From contig CATNEN010000007.1 in NCBI GenBank assembly GCA_950097015.1, positions 11,471,001-11,535,000 of the forward strand: 64,000 bases of DNA. Direction: 5' to 3'. A program made the position numbers and the translations under genes. The notes beneath the pieces were generated by a model. That model saw only the letters and a program-made list of their open reading frames with translations, was not told the DNA's origin and searched no databases. Every line of letters starts with the position of its first letter. Position 1 is the stretch's first letter. Origin of the DNA: Macrostomum hystrix. Lineage: Eukaryota; Platyhelminthes; Macrostomidae. Shown here piece by piece: positions 10,638-21,402 of the stretch.

Positions 10638-12044
10638 ATGAGCAATGAAGCATGGCGCTGCATAATTCTGGCGAATCTGATGAAATTTGCCTGCAAGCTT
10701 GTTGAGTTTGAGTTCAGCTCATTGGATCCGATTAACTTCCGGTTGAACGATACCGGAAATGAGACTGTGTGCATCTTCGATGACAGCCAAACTGATGCCA
10801 GTGCGCCCAGGCAGAGTTTCACAGCGTGGATTTACACTGCGAGGTACACGATCCCAGTTCTGGGCGGGCTGATGTCCAGCGCTTGGCTTGGATGCACCAA
10901 GGTTCTTCAAATCGGTGGTTCCGTGATGATGCTGTCGACAGTTCTCCTATCTGTTTCTGTGTACCTCGGACTCATGTGCCAAGGATCTCCACTAATTCCT
11001 GTCACGTGGCTTCTTCTACCGTTGCTGTATGGTCTCATCCAGCCCAATATTTTGCTGACGTTGTTTCGCTGGTATCGCAGGAACAAATTAAGCACAGTGG
11101 TTACTTCGATATACTATGCTGTCGCAGCATTTGGCGAGCTGGTTTCCATGCCCTTCGCCTACACTAAGATAGTTCAGGCTTTGGGAAATAACTTCACACT
11201 GGTGCTCGTGGTTGTGAGTGCCCTCTTCTTGACGCTGACAGTGTTCTTACCAGAACTGCGAGAGGAGGAGCCGTTTGAACTTCCACGACGAAGTAGAATG
11301 ATAAAGTACTTCCAAGTCTTCTCGGCGTTGATTCTCTTCTTGACCTTCGTTGGTGATGATAGATCAAAGATACACAAATTTGAAATCAGCACCTTCATGA
11401 ACGAGACGATCGACATTACTGAGCACCCATGGCTGTCACCCGATTTCGTGAAAAACCTCAGCTTGATCTTCTTCGCTTTGGTGACAATTTTAGCTTCGCT
11501 CAAGAGCCGGAGAAGGCTGTCAGTGCCGTCACGCATGCTGTCCGGAGTTCTGCTGAAGGCTGCAACCGAGCTGCTTCTTGTTATAGTCACAGCGGTTGGA
11601 CTGACCAGGTCATCAACTGTGGCTGTGTACTCTCTGGTCTCCATCCTCGACGGAGCGTCAGAGCTGCTGGTGATGGTCGCAGCCTACGATCTCGGGTGCT
11701 CGATCCTTCCAGGCAGCGCTCAGTGTCTGATACTCGGTGTGATGTACACTGTCAGAGGCCTTTCTAACTTCGTGAGTCGCGGGTTGCTATTTATCGCGCT
11801 TGAAATTTTCAAGGCGCGAATAGGAACCAGACCATTGTTCTTCGTGTACCATCTGATCGCTCTCCTGATGCTTATGGGCTGCTTTGCTTGCTGCAAATTA
11901 CTTTCTCTGAAGATTGCAGCTAGCTTTCCCGAAACCGAAGAAGAAGAAAATGACACGGACGAAGAGCATTCGGACCAGTTTATTGACGACGATTGCTATC
12001 AGGGCTCGAACTCAGAGCGGCGCCCTTTGTTGAACGCAGCGTAA
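10638..12044 (+). CDS. POT/SLC15-like transporter paralogue 1
   Basis: A multi-pass membrane protein of about 468 residues in one exon. Start at 10638 (MSNEAWRC) is chosen because paralogues align from there; an upstream in-frame ATG at 10548 exists. After two predicted N-glycosylation sites comes ARYTIPVLGGLMSSAWLGC, which resembles LTPILGALIADSWLGKFKT of proton-coupled oligopeptide transporters. Next are GLIQPNI...YRRNKLSTVVTSIYYAVAAFGELVS (compare GGIKPC...RNRFFSIFYLAINAGSLLS) and, near the C-terminus, GASELLVMVAAYDLGCSILP, comparable to the EFLFS...YSQAP segment. The acidic tail has a poly-Glu run. The classical ExxER motif of the family's first helix is not visible, so transport of peptides by protons is not assured. 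A polyadenylation signal AATAAA lies near 12284. The family call rests on colinear motifs and is moderate. Confidence 0.68.
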   Translation: MSNEAWRCIILANLMKFACKLVEFEFSSLDPINFRLNDTGNETVCIFDDSQTDASAPRQSFTAWIYTARYTIPVLGGLMSSAWLGCTKVLQIGGSVMMLSTVLLSVSVYLGLMCQGSPLIPVTWLLLPLLYGLIQPNILLTLFRWYRRNKLSTVVTSIYYAVAAFGELVSMPFAYTKIVQALGNNFTLVLVVVSALFLTLTVFLPELREEEPFELPRRSRMIKYFQVFSALILFLTFVGDDRSKIHKFEISTFMNETIDITEHPWLSPDFVKNLSLIFFALVTILASLKSRRRLSVPSRMLSGVLLKAATELLLVIVTAVGLTRSSTVAVYSLVSILDGASELLVMVAAYDLGCSILPGSAQCLILGVMYTVRGLSNFVSRGLLFIALEIFKARIGTRPLFFVYHLIALLMLMGCFACCKLLSLKIAASFPETEEEENDTDEEHSDQFIDDDCYQGSNSERRPLLNAA

Positions 12045-12473
12045 GGCTCATCAATTTGTCTATAAAAATTAGAACGTGACGCGATACATTGACACCAATA
12101 CAAAAGCTAACAGCTCCTGTATTTTCTTTTTCCGCCTTGCCTTTGTTAAGCTCACTGAAATCTTTAAAAAAATTACCTGTTCAAATTTTGCCGTAGCTGC
12201 GCCTGATTGTGCTTTTATCCGTTTTTTCCGATTATTGAATTTTAATCCTGAGATCGACATACTTTTGTCACATTAATTATAATAATAAATTATACACTGG
12301 TCTTGAATCCCGACTCAACTTCTGAACTCAGCTTTGCATGTTTGAAATTCTGTTCGCTCAGGTTTCATGCATAAAAAATACAAAGTGAATGTGCGTGCTT
12401 TTTTCACAACAATATAAACAAGTCTGAGTTGTCAAAACTATTTTTGCATTTCATCACGGGTAAATGTAGACAC
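12045..12473. other. 3' flank of transporter gene 1
   Basis: AT-rich, contains AATAAA near 12284, consistent with a polyadenylation signal. No further gene seen before the 52-bp array. Confidence 0.4.
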
Positions 12474-13257
12474 GAAAAATAAAACGGTGAGTGAAAATAT
12501 AATAGTGAGTGATGAGAAATTCTCCGGAAAATAAAACGGTGAGTGAAATTATAATAGTGAGTGGTGAGAAATTCTCCGGAAAATACAACGGTGAGTGAAA
12601 ATATAACAGTGAGTGGTGAGAAATTCTCCGGAAAATACAACGGTGAGTGAAAATATAACAGTGAGTGGTGAGAAATTCTCCGGAAAATACAACGGTGAGT
12701 GAAAATATAACAGTGAGTGGTGAGAAATTCTCCGGAAAATACAACGGTGAGTGAAAATATAATAGTGAGTGGTAAGAAATTCTCCGGAAAATACAACGGT
12801 GAGTGAAAATATAATAGTGAGTGATGAGAAATTCTCCGGAAAATAAAACGGTGAGTGAAAATATAATAGTGAGTGGTGAGAAATTCTCCGGAAAATACAA
12901 CGGTGAGTGAAAATATAATAGTGAGTGGTGAGAAATTCTCCGGAAAATAAGACGGTGAGTGAAAATATAATTGTGAGTGGTGAGAAATTCTCCGGAAAAT
13001 AAGACGGTGAGTGAAAATATAATTGTGAGTGGTGAGAAATTCTCCGGAAAATAAAACGGTGAGTGAAAATATAATAGTGAGTGGTGAGAAATTCTCCGGA
13101 AAATAAAACGGTGAGTGAAAATATAATAGTGAGTGGTGAGAAATTCTCCGGAAAATAAAACGGTGAGTGAAAATATAATAGTGAGTGGTGAGAAATTCTC
13201 CGGAAAATACAACGGTGAGTGAAAATATAATAGTGAGTGGTAAGAAATTCTCCGGAA
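12474..13257. repeat. 52-bp minisatellite, about 15 units
   Basis: Units contain GTGAGAAATTCTCCGGAAAATA and repeat every 52 bases. Because 52 is not a multiple of three and a unit has no stops on the minus strand, long minus-strand frames appear (for example 13212-12454); they are repeat artefacts. The core GAGAAATTCTC is itself palindromic. Confidence 0.93.
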
Positions 13258-13370
13258 ATCAACCGGAAAGTCTCTGAATCCTGATTTCTCTCAACAGAAC
13301 TGACCTCAGGGGTTTGTGCATGGCCATTACTGGTCCCGGCTTTTTCCAGAGACAAATTTCACTCCAAACC

Positions 13371-13660
13371 GGGTCTCCCCGCCTGCCCCTTCTGCGGCCT
13401 AGGTGAGGAAGCCGCGGCACACCACGTCATCTTCTGTCCGTTCTTTGAGAAAGAGCGCAGACAACATCTCGCTCACCCCCAAGGGATCAACGAGCTGACC
13501 ACTGCGGTGAGGATCCGCGGGCTCCAGGCCTTCATTCGACAGACCGCGCCGATGAAGATCGCCAACGCCGATGCAGCGATCCTGCCTGCTGGTGTGGGTG
13601 GACGGATCCCCAAGGTTGAGCCTCTTCTCTTTTACCTTGGGGTTGCGATAGGGGCCTAGC
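13371..13660 (+). pseudogene. Non-LTR retrotransposon fragment, C-terminal CCHC zinc-finger end
   Basis: An uninterrupted reading frame with no start of its own gives [18 protein letters not shown], a C-x2-C-x9-H-x4-C pattern typical of the C-terminal finger of R1/R2-like LINE polyproteins. About 70 residues follow before a stop near 13658. It is only the tail of an element, and nothing of the reverse transcriptase is seen upstream, where the minisatellite begins. Confidence 0.6.
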
Positions 13661-14194
13661 GGCTATTCTCGGCATTCTGCACCAGTAAGTAAGATGAGAA
13701 ATTCTTCCTGGATGGCTCGTGTGCATAGCATGACAGCATATAACAGCTGTTTGTGAAAGCCGTTTTGGTAAAGAAATAAATTATTTGAGATAATTTGCGA
13801 AACCAAGTCAAGAATTGTTGGTACTCGTATTTGTGTTACTGTACGGTGGTGTACAGCAAGTAAAAAGTGGTGATTAGCAAAGTAGAGAGCAACAGTCAAA
13901 AGCTGCATGGCTGGCAAGAACTGCGAATTTGAACTCAAAAAGCAGTACATTCTTGCGCATTTTGTAGTTAAGCAAACGCTTGGAAACAATTCTCCAGCCT
14001 TTACCAGCTTAACAACAGCGGAACATCTTTGCAGCTCGCCTCATGACTGCAAGAACTACTCTCAATGCGACTACTTTAAGTAGAGTACAGTCCGATGGAG
14101 TCCATTGGAGCTCACTTGCTAAAACAGGCCGCCGCAAAAGATTCAACAACAACAACAACAACAACAACAACAAGAGACGCTAGCCCCAAGAGTC
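13661..14194. other. Spacer with an ACA microsatellite at about 14145-14173
   Basis: No gene recognised. The trinucleotide run AACAACAAC is about 28 bases long. The motif AAGTAGAGTACAGTCCGATGG at 14078-14097 recurs in related form at 22634 (GAGTAGAGCACAGTCCG), suggesting a shared dispersed repeat. Confidence 0.4.
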
Positions 14195-14690
14195 AGGGAG
14201 GCAGCGTCAGATGGCGCGCCGCAGAGCCAGCGCGCGAACATGGTCCGCGCCGGTGGCAGTGTCGGGCGCCCCAGCGTCGCTCAGCAAGCAGTCGACGTAG
14301 CGGCGGGTCCGAGCCTGGCCGCGCCTGAACGGGCCCTGCAGGGCGAGCAGCAGGACGTCCTGGGCGGGCTGGCGGCAGTAGCTCTCGACCCGAATAACGT
14401 GGCCCGCTAGTCGAAGTCGCCGCTGGCGCAGGATGGTGGACGGGCGTTGCAGCTAGGCTCTCTCGTACAGAGCCTCGGTCCCGACGCTCTCGTCAGCTCG
14501 AAAGGCCGCACGGAGCAGCCCCGAGTGCGCCGAGTCCAGCTCCCGCTCCAGCGTAGCCGTCAGCGTCCACGACTCGGCGTTGTACAGCAGGAGGGTCTCG
14601 ACCACCGCCTGCCACAGCCAAGCCCTCTGTCGGTCAGGAATCGCCGTGGACTGGAGGACGGCCCGTAAAAGACGACGGAAAAAGATTCAG
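14195..14690 (-). pseudogene. LINE reverse-transcriptase C-terminal remnant
   Basis: Reading the minus strand gives LLYNAESWTLTATLERELD, followed after a stop by RLRLAGHVIRVES and further on RRYVDCLLSD. These are the post-catalytic motifs (LLYGSETWTLT..., RRLRWLGHVLRM...) of non-LTR retrotransposon polymerases. At least one internal stop makes it non-functional. The same motifs recur at 33140-33510. Confidence 0.65.
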
Positions 14691-15175
14691 TTGCTTTCAG
14701 AGTTGCAGAGAATTTATTCAGCTATCCAATAAAGCGTAGTAGAAGTAGCTGCAGCTGAGCCAACTGGCTGCATATCTGGCTCAAATGTTGTCGGTGTTAT
14801 TTAGTTTCTCTATCTATTTAATAGAAGCACAACTTCGCTTTATAGTAACTAAGGTAATTGCATTTGTATGCTTAAATACGAGTACTTATTTCAAAGTTTC
14901 ATGATCAGCATCGCAACCTTGTAAACTATTCACAATAGTGCGTGATTCAGTTTACTGGTCCTCTGAAAGCTAAGTAAGTCTTGATAAAACCAGTGGCACT
15001 TTCAAAGACCAAAGGATGGAGAAAATCTCTAATAGGATGTACATTCGATATAGATCTTGCAGTGCGAGCTTTGATGCACGAAGAGGTGTGTAAACAAAAA
15101 GGCATACTTGTGAAACATTTATATTTTAATTCAAGTCAATACAGTCAACAGGATTTTCAATTTCGTAAATGAAAA
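14691..15175. other. Upstream region of transporter gene 2
   Basis: AT-rich, no recognised gene. The frame at 14981-15172 is short and carries no recognisable content; promoter of gene 2 expected here. Confidence 0.35.
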
Positions 15176-16603
15176 ATGCTAACAAACGCTCAAAAAATGT
15201 GCAGTATTTTCTTCGCCGGCCTGATGAAGCTACTGTACAAGCTTGTCGAGACGGAATTCAGCTCGCTGGATCCAAGCAACTTCCGTGAACTAAACAGCAC
15301 AGGAAACGGCACAGACTGGAGGAAAAGCACAGAGAACTGTCGATTTAATGTCGACAGAAGTGACGACGCGTCTGGGAGCCAGTCCCTCACGAAGTGGATT
15401 TACACTGCCAGGTACCTGATTCCAGTTCTCGGAGGACTACTGTCTAGCGCGTGGCTTGGATGCAACAAGGTCCTACAGATTGGTGGCTCCCTGATGCTGC
15501 TATCTACGGTTCTTCTGTCTGTGTCAGTGTACTTCGGGCTCATCTGCCACTTCTCTCCGATAATTATCTGTGCATGGCTGCTGCTACCAGTATTCTACGG
15601 ACTTATTCAGCCGAATATTTTGTTCATTATGTTCATTTGGAATCGTAGAAACAAGTTTTCCACTATTGTGTCCTCCATACACTATTCGGTCTCAACATTC
15701 GGATACCTGGTTTCCGTGGAGTTCGTATACACAAAAGCCTTTCGTTTGCTTGGCAGCAGCTTCACGCTTCTCTTCGTGGCTGTGAGTTTTATCTTTCTGA
15801 CAATTATCGTAACATTACCGAAAATCCCTGAAGAGGAGCCCTTTGAACTACCGACCCGGAGAAGGATGGTGAAATACTTCCAAGTATTTTCAGCTCTGAT
15901 CTTGTTCTTGACGTTTGTGAGCGACGACCGACCAACAGTTTACATAATTGAAATGAGCCACTTCACGAACTCAACGTTTGACACCGTCAATAAACCTTGG
16001 CTGGATCCAGAATGGGTTGAAAACCTGACAATGGTTGTCATGGCACCGCCGATGATACTCGCGACATTCAAGAGCCGGAGGCGTTTACCTTTTCCCTTCC
16101 GCATGTTTTTGGGGATTTTTTTAAAAGCTGCGGTCGAGTTGTTTCTGATTGTTGTTACTTTAGTCGGACTCAAAAGCAAGTCCGGAGCAGTAGCTGTGTA
16201 CTCCGGAGTCTCGATATTCGACGGAATATCAGAGTTCATGTTCATGGTGGCTGCCTACGATCTCGGATGCTCGATTCTTCCCACCAGCGCCCAGTGCCTG
16301 ATCCTCGGCGTCATGTACACAGTGAGAGATCTATCGAACTTGGTCAGTCACGGGCTGCTACTGATTTCCATCGAGATTTTTAAGATTCGAGCCGGCTCGA
16401 AGCCGCTGTTCTTCGTGTACCACCTGATTGCGCTCCTGGTGCTAATGGTCTGCTTTCTGTATCACAAATTCGTCACTCTGAAAATTGCTGCTCAACTTTC
16501 TGAGCCAGAAGATGATATTGCGGACGTTCACGCCCAGCTTATTGCTGACGATAGCCCTGTGAACTCGAACGACGAACGGCAATGCGTTTTAAATGCTTCA
16601 TAA
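15176..16603 (+). CDS. POT/SLC15-like transporter paralogue 2
   Basis: A single exon of 475 codons. An alternative start at 15197 (MCSIFFAGLMKL) lies nearer the conserved region. It aligns end to end with paralogue 1: TARYLIPVLGGLLSSAWLGC, GLIQPNILF, EEPFELPTRRRMVKYFQVFSA, FKSRRRLPFPFRMF, YDLGCSILPTSAQCLILGVM and KPLFFVYHLIALL. The tail is acidic and hydrophilic. Several N-x-S/T sites lie in the first predicted extracellular loop. About 60% identity to paralogue 1 by eye, intact, so likely functional. Substrate unknown. Confidence 0.68.
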   Translation: MLTNAQKMCSIFFAGLMKLLYKLVETEFSSLDPSNFRELNSTGNGTDWRKSTENCRFNVDRSDDASGSQSLTKWIYTARYLIPVLGGLLSSAWLGCNKVLQIGGSLMLLSTVLLSVSVYFGLICHFSPIIICAWLLLPVFYGLIQPNILFIMFIWNRRNKFSTIVSSIHYSVSTFGYLVSVEFVYTKAFRLLGSSFTLLFVAVSFIFLTIIVTLPKIPEEEPFELPTRRRMVKYFQVFSALILFLTFVSDDRPTVYIIEMSHFTNSTFDTVNKPWLDPEWVENLTMVVMAPPMILATFKSRRRLPFPFRMFLGIFLKAAVELFLIVVTLVGLKSKSGAVAVYSGVSIFDGISEFMFMVAAYDLGCSILPTSAQCLILGVMYTVRDLSNLVSHGLLLISIEIFKIRAGSKPLFFVYHLIALLVLMVCFLYHKFVTLKIAAQLSEPEDDIADVHAQLIADDSPVNSNDERQCVLNAS

Positions 16604-16979
16604 TCTAGAGATGAGAGCCCTGCTTGGCACTCTTCTGCTTGACCTGCTTGACTTCTTCGTGATAGTATAAAGGAGTCGGGAAACGGATGTATCAATTTTG
16701 CTTGTTTATAGAAAAGTTTGCCAAAATCGAACGATAAACTAAGAAGTTAAAGCTTTTCTCGTAACAATATCTAATAAATAGAAATATACTCAGCAACAGT
16801 CAAAAGTTCCACCGTCCAAGCGAGATGGAATTTTTCTCACTTATTGTGAGTGACGCAACTTGCAGCTCGCAGCGAAGCCTATTGTCACTTGGGGGGCTTG
16901 GGTCTGTGTAATGGTACAAAACTGCGTAACGTTAAGAGTCTAAATTTTCAGACTTATCCACACACACACGATTTAAAAA
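16604..16979. other. 3' flank of transporter gene 2 and left flank of the Tc1-like element
   Basis: No gene seen. The terminal inverted repeat of the neighbouring transposon should lie here, but I could not match a convincing pair with the right flank; only GTTACGCA-type octamers are shared. Confidence 0.35.
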
Positions 16980-17925
16980 ATGGTCCGGCAGATGACTAAT
17001 GCTGAACGATGGCGTGCTGTTGGAATGCTGGAAGTCGGTGTGTCCATCAGCGAAGTTGCTCGCAAATTTGGAAGATCGTGAGTGGCAATTCGAAAACTGC
17101 TGACAAAGTCCCGTGAAACTGGCAGCGTGGAGCACGCTGCGAAAGGCAGCCAGCGCCTTGATCTCCGTGGCTCAACAGCCAGAGCAAATCGCCGTCTGCT
17201 GCGAATAGTAAAGCGAACTCCCACCCTGCCAGCTACCCTGCTCCGTCTGATGCTTCTCTGATGAGAGAAGCAGAGCAGGAAACATCCTGAGTCGAATGCC
17301 CACATCGCCAGCCGAGAGCAGTGGGAGATGCAGCGCGTCCACTGGAGGCAGCAGCAGTGGCGATGCGTTGTTTTCACTAACGAGAGCCGTTTCCGACTTT
17401 TCCAAGCAGATGGTCGCACCCGCGTTTGGCGAGAACCGCTGCAGGAGATGCTGCAGCAGCATGTACAGTGCGCTGCCTCAGTGCACGTTTGGGCCGGCAT
17501 CTCGCTACATTCAAGGACTGATATCGTATTCCTGGATGCCAAAGTGAACGCTAATAGCTACGCAGATCTTCTGCAGACTCGGTTCCTACCGTTTGCCGAC
17601 GCTGCTTTCGCAACTGCATTCTCCAGGATGATAACGCGCCGCCACACCGAGCCGATGCTGTTGGTCAAGTGAAAGAGCAGCTGCAGATCCGCACTCTGCG
17701 CTGGCTTTCCCGGTCCCCAGACATGAATCCATCGAGCCTGTCTGGGACTTTCTAAAGCGCAGCATTCGAAAAGAGAATGCACCACAGAATGTTGCGGAGC
17801 TGCGTCACGCCATTGCAAAGGCTTGGCAGCAACTTCCCCAGGACTTTCTGCGCCGCCTCATCTTGGGGATGCCCCGCAGAGTCGCCGCTCTTCTGCGTGC
17901 GAGGGGATCTCACACGCCGTATTAA
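16980..17925 (+). mobile_element. Dead Tc1-like (Tc1/mariner) transposase gene
   Basis: The plus strand starts MVRQMTNAERWRAVGMLEVG, then VSISEVARKFGRS, the helix-turn-helix typical of Tc1-like transposases, and RETGSVEHAAKG, the inter-domain segment. A catalytic-core piece reads WRCVVFTNESRFRLFQADG, where active elements have FSDESRF: the first catalytic Asp is Asn here. Later pieces are CILQDDNAPPH, RSPDMNP and the C-terminal RARGSHTPY (compare RGGHTRY). An in-frame TGA near 17080, a stop near 17261 and several frameshifts between 17100 and 17760 break the gene, so it is a fossil. Confidence 0.85.
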
Positions 17926-18489
17926 GCATTGCGATTCTAACTGCATATTGCAGAAAAAATGTGATTTTGTGCGACTGGCGTTTATTATTGATTCAATCGC
18001 CCCTCCCTCCTCGCGGCGTAGTTGCGTAACTCGCGGGTTGAATTGTGAGCGAGAAGTTAACTCTGACTAGGCGCGATAGGGCTGGAACTTTTGACTGTTG
18101 CTGAGTGTATGTGTATTGCCTGTGTTTCTCAGGCCGACTGCTCGCTAAGGCCGTTGTGTTTGAGGCCGGTTTGTTTGGCTCGGCCTTGACCTCACCCTTT
18201 CTCTCCCTCCTCCCCCGGCCCTGCTCAGGGTGCCCTGTCTCGCCATCGGATTGGCTGGGCGCGGGCATTGTCTGTCAAACCTTACCCCAGCCCTGCGTGG
18301 CTTTGCCCCTCCCGCCAATCAGCTCTGCGTAGCTTTGCCCGTCCACCCGGCCAGTGCGTACAACCCTTGGTGGCTTGACTCTGTGTGTGCACCGCCTCCC
18401 CTGTCTGCCCCCTTGCTGCCCTATTCGTTTGTCACTATCTGCCCGTGCCGCGGCAACTGCGCTGGCTCCGGCGAACTTTTAGATTCCAT
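17926..18489. other. GC-rich spacer between Tc1-like element and leader-like sequence
   Basis: Pyrimidine-rich, GC-rich DNA with no recognised gene. It could contain the transposon's right end and any promoter for the leader-like sequence at 18490. Confidence 0.3.
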
Positions 18490-18532
18490 CGGTAAAAACG
18501 GTCTGTTACTGCGAAGTCTAAAGTTATTGCAT
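18490..18532 (+). ncRNA. Spliced-leader-like sequence (probably a relic)
   Basis: The 43 bases begin CGGTAAAAACGGTC, contain TTACTGCGAAG, and end TTATTGCAT. From memory, the Macrostomum lignano leader begins CGGTAAAGACGGTC, contains TTACTGCGAAG and ends TTATTGCATG, a match at about 38 of 44 positions; flatworm leaders in general end TTGCATG. Here the ATG is lost (CATAC) and no GT donor follows directly. It is therefore more likely a pseudogene, or the 5' end of a retroposed trans-spliced transcript, than an active SL RNA gene. A GTAAGC donor-like site occurs about 50 bases later (18571). Confidence 0.5.
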
Positions 18533-18633
18533 ACAAATAAACGAAATCGAAGTCATCCTGTGTTCCGACCGGTAAGCGCTGCATTCGTGTCTTTCCTTTC
18601 ATCTCCAGCCTTTGGGGTGTTTTTAATCCGTCT

Positions 18634-19137
18634 TAATGCCGCTTGTGCTGCAGTCACCGCCAGCCCATGGGGTGTTTTTTAATCCGTTTTTAATGCCGCT
18701 TGTGCTGCAGTCACCGCCAGCCCATGGGGTGTTTTTTAATCCGTTTTTAATGCCGCTTGTGCTGCAGTCACCGCCAGCCCATGGGGTGTTTTTAATACCG
18801 TTTTTAATGCCGCTTGTGCTGCAGTCACCGCCAGCCCATGGGGTGTTTTTAATACCGTTTTTAATGCCGCTTGTGCTGCAGTCACCGCCAGCCCATGGGG
18901 TGTTTTTTAATCCGTTTTTAATGCCGCTTGTGCTGCAGTCACCGCCAGCCCATGGGGTGTTTTTAATACCGTTTTTAATGCCGCTTGTGCTGCAGTCACC
19001 GCCAGCCCATGGGGTGTTTTTAATACCGTTTTTAATGCCGCTTGTGCTGCAGTCACCGCCAGCCCATGGGGTGTTTTTAATACCGTTTTTAATGCCGCTT
19101 GTGCTGCAGTCACCGCCAGCCCATGGGGTGTTTTTAA
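18634..19137. repeat. 57-bp minisatellite, about 9 units
   Basis: Units begin ATGCCGCTTGTGCTGCAG and include CCGCCAGCCCATGGGGTG. The unit length is a multiple of three, so both strands are open across the array, for example the frame at 18636-19178; this is repeat-driven, not evidence of a protein. Confidence 0.92.
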
Positions 19138-19608
19138 TGCCCAGCGAAATGTGTTCTGTACTCGATCCATCAGGCTGAATGGGTCAGATAGATGAGCAAA
19201 AATATACCTTAAATTCAACCCCTTTTGCTCTATTGAGCTGTGACAGAATTAAGACAGTGGGCTCCTAAATAGACGGATCGTCTCCACAAAATCCCACACC
19301 CATTACTGTATCTGTGATGTGAAACGGCTAGACAGACTATTGCTCGCAGATCCTAAAAACTAAGCTCTAAGCTCTATAAGGCCTTCCTATTGCTATTGCT
19401 GGCGAGAAATGAGAATAATGTGGCAGTGTTAGACAGAGTTGGAGGGGACGAAACTGCTTGAGTGCGTACCTTCTAGATTCTAGAGTGGAAAGATGCTTCA
19501 AGATATTTTCGGACATTTTGGCTCTACAAAAGGTGCTAGTGCAAGCTGATAAAGCTGCAGTTCTACTCATCGCCTCCTGAACTGTTCTAGCAAGCGTTTA
19601 CTTCGGAG
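19138..19608. other. Spacer before transporter pseudogene
   Basis: No gene recognised. Expected to include the old promoter of paralogue 3. Confidence 0.35.
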
Positions 19609-21025
19609 ATGAGAGCTTCGGCATGGCACTGCATACTGCTGGCCAGTCAGATGAAGCTCTTGTGCAAGATTATCGAGATCGAATTTAGCACTCTGGATCC
19701 CAGGAACTTTCGCCGAACAAGCCCTGACAACAATGGCACAGATTCGCGAAAAATCGGCGAGTCGTGTTACTTTGATGGCAGCGAGAAGGAAAGTTCATCA
19801 GGAGCTAGCGTGACACTTTACGCAGTGGATTTACATCTCTCGATACATCATGCCGATTCTGGGTGGAGCCATATCCACTGCCTGGCTCGGATACATCAAG
19901 GTTCTTCAGATCGGGGGCTGTATCATGCTGCTATCAACAGTTCTTCTGTCAGTGTCAATGTATCTCGGCCCTATGTGCCAGGAATCTCCGATCATTCCAA
20001 TCACTTGGCTGCTTCTGCCATTGTTCTTTGGACTAGTTTAGCCAAATATTCTGCTCACCATGTTTCGCTGGCACAGGTACCATAAGCTTTGTACGGTGGT
20101 TTCCACGATCTATTACGGCGCTGCCGCTTTTGGACAGTTGATCTCCACATCACTGGTCCATTTCGCCAACACTCACGCTCTTGGGAGCAATTTCGCGCTG
20201 TTGTTTGTGGCTATGAGCATCTTCTTCCTGACACTGACTATGTTTCTACCACAATTTTGGGAGGAGCGTTCCTTCGAAATGCCGACGAATCAGAGGATGA
20301 TGAAGTACTTTCAAGTTTTTTCTGTTCTAATTTTATTTTTGATGTTTTTGAGTGACTCACGTTCCAAAATGTACGTGCTGGAAATAAACCACTTCTTGAA
20401 TGGCACCGTTGACTTTGTCTCTCAACCGTGGCTGTCACCTGACTGGGTAAAATGCCTCAGTTTAGTGGTCCTTGCTCCACCAATGATACTCGTTGTGATT
20501 AAGAGCCGGAGAAGGCTTACCGTGTCATCCCGCATGCTGTCTGGCATTATTTTAAAGGCTGCAATGGAACTAGTCCTGCTGGTTATCAGCAAAGTAGGGC
20601 TGAGCAGTTCATTAACAGTTGGTACGTATTCTGCAATCTCTGTTATCGATGGGGTTTCTGAGTTTCTCGTGATGATCACAGCGTACGACCTTGGTTGCTC
20701 GATTTTGCCTAGCAACGCGCAGTGTCTGATCATCGGTGTCATGTTTACCATTTGGGGAATCGCGAACTTTGCTAGCTATGGATTACTCTGGATCAGTGAC
20801 CAATTCAGAAGTAACAGCCCTGGATCGAGTTCGCAGTTTTTCGCCTATCATCTCATCGCCCTCCTGTCTCTATTTGCCTGCTTTGCTTACCACAAATTCT
20901 TCACGCTGCCGATTGCAGCGCAGCTTGTCGAGCGTTCGGAATATGAAGACATTGATTCAGCAGCTGATGAGCAGCTCACTGATGTCAGCTGGGTCGAATC
21001 TGCGCCAACAGTCTCAGTTATTTTT
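19609..21025 (+). pseudogene. POT/SLC15-like transporter paralogue 3, broken
   Basis: The sequence aligns with its neighbours along its whole length but is interrupted. The start MRASAWHCILLASQMKLLCK is intact. A one-base frameshift near 19810-19820 moves the frame just before the segment that continues as MPILGGAISTAWLGY. A TAG at 20039-20041 then replaces the conserved glutamine codon in the GLIQPNI motif. The rest (NILLTMFRW, EERSFEMPTNQRMMKYFQVFS, YDLGCSILPSNAQCLIIGVM, FFAYHLIALL) is open. The tail beyond about 20990 no longer matches the paralogues. Stop read-through or sequencing error could be argued for one lesion, less easily for two. Confidence 0.72.
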
Positions 21026-21402
21026 TTTCTCATCCTCATCATCTATCTCATGAGGAGCTCCTCATCTATTTTTTTCACGCCGGAGATCTCTTTCGTAAGC
21101 TGTCCCGGAGCTGCTAAAGTAACTACTGTTGCCGTTTTCATGACTTCTGTTCCAGAATTCACTTCTAAGCCCAGCAAGAAATAAATGGAAAAATCACATC
21201 AAAACGGAAGTCATATCATTAAAGCGTGGCTTGTTTGTGCATTTTTCTGCTATCCGAGACATGGTTATAGCCTGAGAAACGGCTACCACATCTACAAGTG
21301 GCGATCAAAACATTCTGCAATCTACTCTTCTGTAGCCGCTTATGATGCACGGATTAAACAGAAGTTTGATAAACTTTTTCAAAAGTATTCTTTCTTGTCG
21401 AG

